Shown piece after piece: positions 40,053-44,828 of a DNA stretch of 44,828 bases. Origin of the DNA: Paraglaciecola sp. GTDB taxonomy: Bacteria > Pseudomonadota > Gammaproteobacteria > Enterobacterales > Alteromonadaceae. Position numbers and translations under genes: made by a program. Below the pieces are notes generated by a model. That model was given only the letters and a program-made list of their open reading frames with translations. It was not told where the DNA came from and did not search any database. The stretch is from the NCBI RefSeq assembly GCF_030730205.1, contig NZ_JANQVQ010000166.1:1-44828 (forward strand), read 5' to 3'. Numbering within the stretch: position 1 is the stretch's first letter; every line of letters starts with the position of its first letter.

Positions 40053-40445
40053 ATGCAAGGTGCAATGATATACCTTTACATTGCAGTAGGCGGTGCGAGC
40101 GGAGCTTGTATGCGCTATTTTCTATCACAATTGATCTTTCAATGGTTTGGCAAAGGCTTTCCCTTTGGTACACTAGTGGTCAATGTATTAGGTTCGTTCA
40201 GCTTGGGTTTGCTATATTCGTTAATCGAACACGGGCAAATGGAAGCTACTTTGTGGCGTGCTACTGTCGGTATTGGCTTTTTAGGCGCATTTACCACCTT
40301 CTCTACATTTTCTGTTGATACCTTGTATTTGCTTCAACAAGGCCTCTGGGTAAAGGGAATACTAAATATGTTCCTGAATATGCTGGGGTGTTTATTGGCA
40401 GCTTGGTTAGGTACTATTTTTGTTACTTTTTTTGTTAAAGGCTAA
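40053..40445 (+). CDS. crcB: fluoride ion channel CrcB (Fluc)
   Basis: 130 residues with four membrane helices. Diagnostic segments are GGASGACMRYF, PFGTLVVNVLGSF with the pore asparagine, and FTTFSTFSVD lining the fluoride path. It forms dual-topology dimers exporting fluoride. The ATG at 40053 follows the rarA TAA directly; ATG at 40065 (MIYLYIAVGG) has a slightly better placed AAGG and is possible. Unlike many crcB genes it has no room for a fluoride riboswitch, so it appears to be expressed constitutively within the ftsK-serS string. Confidence 0.93.
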   Translation: MQGAMIYLYIAVGGASGACMRYFLSQLIFQWFGKGFPFGTLVVNVLGSFSLGLLYSLIEHGQMEATLWRATVGIGFLGAFTTFSTFSVDTLYLLQQGLWVKGILNMFLNMLGCLLAAWLGTIFVTFFVKG

Positions 40446-40449
40446 TTAA

Positions 40450-41748
<1,299 letters not shown>

Positions 41749-41773
41749 TATTAGCTAGAGTTTGAATTTTCAA

Positions 41774-41803
41774 AAAAACGACACGATTTAAGTGTCGTTT
41801 TTG
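41774..41803 (+). terminator. intrinsic terminator after serS
   Basis: An 11-bp stem AAAAACGACAC/GTGTCGTTTTT (41774-41784/41792-41802) with a 7-nt loop, then GTTTG. The minus strand also shows a T run, but tusE ends about 270 bases away. Confidence 0.9.
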
Positions 41804-42069
41804 TTTGTCTCATTCATTGTGTTTATCGTTCGTGCTGTGAGTGTGGTCATCTGACAAGTTATCGACTATGCAGCAAGGACGTTCCCCTTAAAGTGACGAT
41901 AATGTCGTATAAAAACCAAACTCGCTACCCTTTGGCTCCATGTAAGAATAATCGACCTTTGTCGCTCAAACTTTTCATGTAACAACGATGCTATATCTCT
42001 GGAGTAATGATTTAATCGCTCTTAGATTGAACAAATCCTAACTTTGAAAGATAAAAAACGTCTCTGTCC
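41804..42069. other. spacer between serS and tusE, nothing recognised
   Basis: With the terminator this is part of a 321-bp stretch without genes. No reading frame, tRNA, convincing promoter or long inverted repeat is apparent. The minus strand next to tusE has a T run (42053-42058) but no stem before it, so tusE termination is unexplained. Confidence 0.5.
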
Positions 42070-42408
42070 TTAAAGGCATTTTGCTGGTTTTGGTAAACCT
42101 GCAATTTTAGTCGCTTGTTTGGCAGGACCTTTGGGGAACAATCGAAATAAATAGCGGCTATTTCCTTTCTCTGAGCCCAGTGTTAGAGCCATGGCTTTGA
42201 CTAAAGCACGCATTGCAGGGCTTGTTTCAAATTCGAGATAAAAATTACGTACAAAGTTGACTACTTCCCAATGAGCTTCACTGAGCTCTATGTCTTCTTG
42301 CTTGGCTAACTCTGGTGCCAAGGCAGGTTGCCAATCAGCCACACGCAGCAAATACCCCGCTTTATCGGTCTCGATCTGTTGGCCATTAAATTCTAAATAA
42401 TAATCCAT
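42070..42408 (-). CDS. tusE: sulfur relay protein TusE (DsrC family)
   Basis: 112 residues with the chosen ATG (E. coli TusE 109). The C-terminal half [29 protein letters not shown] is nearly the same as in E. coli, and the penultimate residue is the sulfur-carrying cysteine (KCL). TusE takes sulfur from TusBCD and passes it to MnmA for 2-thiolation of wobble uridine. An in-frame GTG at 42420 would add four residues; neither start has a clear Shine-Dalgarno. It follows tusB by 23 bases, so all four relay genes form one unit here, whereas in E. coli tusE lies elsewhere beside yccA. Confidence 0.93.
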   Translation of the reverse strand: MDYYLEFNGQQIETDKAGYLLRVADWQPALAPELAKQEDIELSEAHWEVVNFVRNFYLEFETSPAMRALVKAMALTLGSEKGNSRYLFRLFPKGPAKQATKIAGLPKPAKCL

Positions 42409-42431
42409 CTTATTTTGCACTCATATTCAAT

Positions 42432-42719
42432 TTATGACCAAGTGACTACTTTGTGGTATTGCAAACATAAAGCCAACCACTGCCCGTCATTTACTACTGT
42501 AATATTGGTAGTCTGCAGAGTTAGGCCGCGAGCTGCCAGATCTTTTTGTGAGACATAGACGCTCAGTCCTCGAGCAATTGCGTGTTTTATAAGGCTGTGC
42601 AGATGCCCATAAACCCCTTCCTGCATCAATAGTATGCCGTCTTCATCGCCACAGATGTCGAGGCATTGTTGCAAATGTGACTCAGTGCTAGGGTTAGTGA
42701 AAATTTGATGTAATATCAT
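42432..42719 (-). CDS. tusB: sulfurtransferase complex subunit TusB
   Basis: 95 residues, matching TusB in length and in the start MILHQIF and middle ILLMQEGVYG block; this is the smallest DsrEFH-like subunit of the TusBCD hexamer. It carries no catalytic cysteine of the TusD type and is structural. The ATG at 42719 shares a base with the tusC stop (TAATG), so its translation is coupled to tusC. Confidence 0.9.
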   Translation of the reverse strand: MILHQIFTNPSTESHLQQCLDICGDEDGILLMQEGVYGHLHSLIKHAIARGLSVYVSQKDLAARGLTLQTTNITVVNDGQWLALCLQYHKVVTWS

Positions 42720-43087
42720 TAAAAACGGATCACCTGTTTGTGGTTCTGCAATAAACCTGAAATCTCATCTTTGCTCAGGGCTTGTGCTTCCATCATCAGA
42801 TCGTCAGGCGTTAGCCCGCGCTCAAGTAGACTATTAGCGCAGACATAGATATTTTCAATATCATAGAAGTGCAGGGCGGCAAAGCCTTTGGTAAAGTGTT
42901 TACGACCTATGATGCTCGGATTTTGATTAGTTAAAAGCTGATACACCCCATCCTCAATAAAGAACACACTTACTTCTTGGCCAAAGTTCGACATGGCCAT
43001 AACCAGCTCAAGGCTTTCTTGAGCGCTGTTTCCAGCATACGGACCGCAGCGATTAAGCACCGCTAATTGATTTGAAGATTCTTTCAT
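42719..43087 (-). CDS. tusC: sulfurtransferase complex subunit TusC
   Basis: 122 residues. DsrF-like fold with LNRCGPYAGNSAQESLELVMAM at the start and FFIEDGVYQLL, both typical of TusC. It forms the TusBCD complex that relays persulfide sulfur from IscS towards TusE. It lies 20 bases after tusD and overlaps tusB by one base. Confidence 0.92.
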   Translation of the reverse strand: MKESSNQLAVLNRCGPYAGNSAQESLELVMAMSNFGQEVSVFFIEDGVYQLLTNQNPSIIGRKHFTKGFAALHFYDIENIYVCANSLLERGLTPDDLMMEAQALSKDEISGLLQNHKQVIRF

Positions 43088-43107
43088 AGAAATTTACGCT
43101 GTAATGT

Positions 43108-43497
43108 TCAAAATTGGATTAAGCGATCACTTGAATGAATAAGCTCTGATAGCTCACCTAATCCTACCGATTGAAAAGGTGCCTCAAGGGTAGTGTGATT
43201 CAAATCATTCTCCTTGGCATCTTTTATAGATAAGATGCCGCGTTTTGTGGCCGCGGTCACACAAACCAACAAGGGGCAGCCATGTTGTAGCGCTAACTCA
43301 CACCAAGCTGCGTATAAGCGGTGCTCATCACTGGGTGTTAATTGCAGACCATTAGCATTGTGCACACCCTCAGAGTAAAAAAAGACACCTTGTAAGGTAT
43401 GCTCGGACTGAACAACTGTTTGCGCAAAGCGTAATGCAGAGTGAGCACTTTGCGACATTAAGGGGGCCGATGTGATTAATAAACTGATCGTTGCCAT
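43108..43497 (-). CDS. tusD: sulfurtransferase complex subunit TusD
   Basis: 129 residues (E. coli 128). DsrE-like fold; the sulfur-accepting cysteine is C79 in LLVCVTAATKRG, corresponding to C78 in E. coli. It receives sulfur from TusA and hands it to TusE. It is the first gene of tusD-tusC-tusB-tusE. Only 71 bases separate it from the YccA-family gene, and they contain that gene's terminator, so the tus promoter must lie close to it. Confidence 0.93.
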   Translation of the reverse strand: MATISLLITSAPLMSQSAHSALRFAQTVVQSEHTLQGVFFYSEGVHNANGLQLTPSDEHRLYAAWCELALQHGCPLLVCVTAATKRGILSIKDAKENDLNHTTLEAPFQSVGLGELSELIHSSDRLIQF

Positions 43498-43514
43498 ATA
43501 TAGTCTGTTCCACT

Positions 43515-43544
43515 AAAAAAAACACCCCAGCAAGCTGAGGTGTT
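43515..43544 (-). terminator. intrinsic terminator after the YccA-family gene
   Basis: On the minus strand AACACCTCAGC (43544-43534) pairs with GCTGGGGTGTT (43531-43521), with one G-T mismatch and a minimal loop, and continues into eight T (43522-43515). Confidence 0.85.
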
Positions 43545-43568
43545 CTTCGGATAATTTACCCTAGTTTA

Positions 43569-44237
43569 TTAGTCGTCGCTACCGAAAACGCCCAACAAAT
43601 GTAGGATGGAAGTAAACAAGTTATAGATGTTTAAGTACATAGAGACAGTCGCTCTAATGTAGTTAGTTTCACCGCCATTAATAATACGGCTAGTATCAAA
43701 CAGGATGAAACCAGACATGATAAATACGATGGCAGCGCTTACGGCCAAGCTTAACGCTGGAATCTGGAAAAAGATGTTTGCTAAAGAAGCCACTACCGCT
43801 ACGATTAGTCCAACGATCAAAAAACCACCCATGAAGGAAAAGTCTTTCTTGGTTGTTAATACGTAACCAGACAAGCCAAAGAAAACCAATGCAGTTGCAC
43901 CAAAGGCTTGCATAATTAATTCTGAGCCGCCTTGAAAACCAGCATAGTAATTCAAGGTATAACCCAAAGAGCCACCTAGTAATCCAGTAAAAGCAAATAC
44001 GAACAAAATGCCTGCTGAACTTTGTGAGGCTTTATTTAAAAAGAAAATCATCACCAAAGCTGCTAGGTTCATGCCTAAAGCCATACCTGGAGAGATATTC
44101 ATTGCTGCGGTTATTCCAGCACAAATTGCGCTGAACGTTAGGGTCATTGCGAGCAACATGTAGGTATTACGCAATACCTTATTGGTTTGCAAAACCGACG
44201 CTTGACTGCCACTGGTATAAACTGAACGTTGTTCCAT
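43569..44237 (-). CDS. yccA: Bax inhibitor-1/YccA family membrane protein
   Basis: 222 residues with seven predicted membrane helices between about residue 25 and 215, and the family end INGGETNYIRATVSMYLNIYNLF. E. coli YccA interacts with FtsH and can inhibit its degradation of membrane proteins; the wider BI-1 family includes pH-gated calcium leak channels. The ATG at 44237 is chosen because TTGGAG lies upstream; a TTG at 44249 would precede the Shine-Dalgarno's own use. The neighbours, tus genes and tRNA-Ser(UGA), match the E. coli yccA-tusE-serT neighbourhood. LapB, encoded at 31811-32980, also acts through FtsH. Confidence 0.9.
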   Translation of the reverse strand: MEQRSVYTSGSQASVLQTNKVLRNTYMLLAMTLTFSAICAGITAAMNISPGMALGMNLAALVMIFFLNKASQSSAGILFVFAFTGLLGGSLGYTLNYYAGFQGGSELIMQAFGATALVFFGLSGYVLTTKKDFSFMGGFLIVGLIVAVVASLANIFFQIPALSLAVSAAIVFIMSGFILFDTSRIINGGETNYIRATVSMYLNIYNLFTSILHLLGVFGSDD

Positions 44238-44414
44238 TTGAAACTCCAAGATTGAAATAAACTATACTTTACCATTAATAGTGTATTTGTATGGCTTTTG
44301 GTTCAAATTTTCAAGCATTAAAGACCTAATAAACTGTTACAAAGCGCAACACGCTGTAAAAATAGTCACCTTGGGCAAACATTAAGCAAACAAACCTTTT
44401 TATTAAATTAAGGC

Positions 44415-44443
44415 TTTACAAGGCAAAAAAACGTCATTAATAT
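44415..44443 (+). promoter_or_regulatory. promoter of tRNA-Ser
   Basis: TTTACA (44415-44420), 17-bp spacer, TAATAT (44438-44443), then the GC-rich discriminator GCGCTCC. The start would be near 44450, about 50 bases before the mature tRNA 5' end. Layout fits a stringently controlled stable-RNA promoter. Confidence 0.6.
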
Positions 44444-44498
44444 GCGCTCCACAGTTTGAGGAGCAGCTAAGGCAGCTAAACAAACTAAAAAAGTTTAA

Positions 44499-44590
44499 GG
44501 AGAGCTGGCAGAGCTTGGTTTAATGCACCTGACTTGAAATCAGACGTAGGGTCAAACCTACCGGGGGTTCGAATCCCTCGCTCTCCGCCA
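44499..44590 (+). tRNA. tRNA-Ser (TGA anticodon)
   Basis: A 92-nt class II tRNA. Acceptor GGAGAGC pairs with GCTCTCC, discriminator G, encoded CCA. The anticodon loop CTTGAAA gives UGA, reading UCN serine codons. A long variable arm (GTAGG/CCTAC) identifies it as a serine tRNA, and the T-loop TTCGAAT is canonical. Corresponds to E. coli serT, also next to yccA. Confidence 0.96.
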
Positions 44591-44601
44591 TATAATAAAT
44601 G

Positions 44602-44626
44602 ACCCGCACATGTTGCGGGTTTTTTA
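44602..44626 (+). terminator. intrinsic terminator after tRNA-Ser
   Basis: ACCCGCA (44602-44608) pairs with TGCGGGT (44614-44620), followed by five more T. Confidence 0.9.
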
Positions 44627-44736
44627 TTGCCCTAAGAATATGCCTAGACTGTAGCTCTGGTAAACGCTACCTGAGGTAATCCATCATATTGATCATATAT
44701 CCTGTCTACTATCATAGTCGATAACAAGACTTTAAT

Positions 44737-44828
44737 TTACTCACTCTCAAATCTAATTTTCTGCCTATCCAGTAATTGACTGATTTTAATGGGTTTTCCA
44801 GTAATATCTAATTCAACTAAGCCAATTC
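44737..44828 (-). CDS. C-terminal end of an unrecognised protein
   Basis: The minus strand is open from the window edge to a TAA at 44739-44737, giving 29 residues that begin IGLVELDITGKPIKIS and end RQKIRFESE. The composition looks coding, but I do not recognise a family and the stretch is short enough to be chance. It converges on tRNA-Ser. The 110 bases between the tRNA terminator and this stop show nothing else. Confidence 0.35.
   Translation of the reverse strand, partial: IGLVELDITGKPIKISQLLDRQKIRFESE

Noticed and set aside
40053-40445. Fluoride riboswitch expected before crcB
   Set aside because: rarA ends directly at the crcB start, leaving no space for an untranslated aptamer.

Overview
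The window is a piece of a gammaproteobacterial chromosome. By gene order, protein similarity and modest GC content it looks like the Alteromonadales, probably an Alteromonas/Glaciecola/Paraglaciecola-type marine bacterium; this is inference from recalled family sequences, not a database match. Nearly everything is core genome: translation, ribonucleotide reduction, DNA topology, amino acid biosynthesis, envelope assembly and tRNA modification. I see no insertion sequence, CRISPR array, prophage or defence island.

Layout. 1-556: a broken gene end and a leftward tRNA-Val(GAC). 557-4216 (minus): a run of accessory genes, START-domain protein > fructosamine-kinase-like protein > pteridine-reductase-like SDR > CPXCG protein > DUF3080-like lipoprotein. 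4211-11496 (plus): the translation cluster thrS-infC-rpmI-rplT and pheS-pheT-ihfA. 11515-15786 (minus): aspC-type aminotransferase, NRDE/TANGO2 protein, and an overlapping trypsin-like protease/FHA membrane protein pair. 15914-17781 (plus): acyltransferase coupled to a Cys/Met-metabolism PLP enzyme. 17781-22975 (minus): ubiG, then nrdA-nrdB-yfaE behind a long control region. 23107-33739 (plus): gyrA, serC-aroA, cmk, rpsA, ihfB, lapA-lapB-pyrF. 33772-34905 (minus): ald, divergent from lrp. 35045-41803 (plus): lrp, ftsK-lolA-rarA-crcB-serS. 42070-44237 (minus): tusD-tusC-tusB-tusE and a YccA/Bax-inhibitor-1 protein. 44499-44590: tRNA-Ser(UGA). 44737-44828: the end of an unrecognised minus-strand gene.

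The most interesting signals are regulatory RNA and DNA rather than proteins. The thrS leader holds two hairpins whose seven-base loops read like the anticodon loop of tRNA-Thr(GGU): one starts at the predicted 5' end of the transcript, the other lies just before the thrS Shine-Dalgarno. Between them sits a strong intrinsic terminator whose left arm can instead pair with the bases just upstream. That suggests a ThrRS-sensing transcription attenuator added to the classical symmetrical translational operator known from E. coli. The nrdAB control region carries two separate NrdR-box pairs, each with an exact 32-bp start-to-start spacing, plus a consensus DnaA box. Other candidate elements are a long stem before rpmI (L20 autoregulation), a nested inverted repeat over the gyrA promoter, an 11-bp hairpin between nrdA and nrdB, and a three-tier hairpin terminator after yfaE. 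All structures were read by eye; no folding, alignment or search was run.
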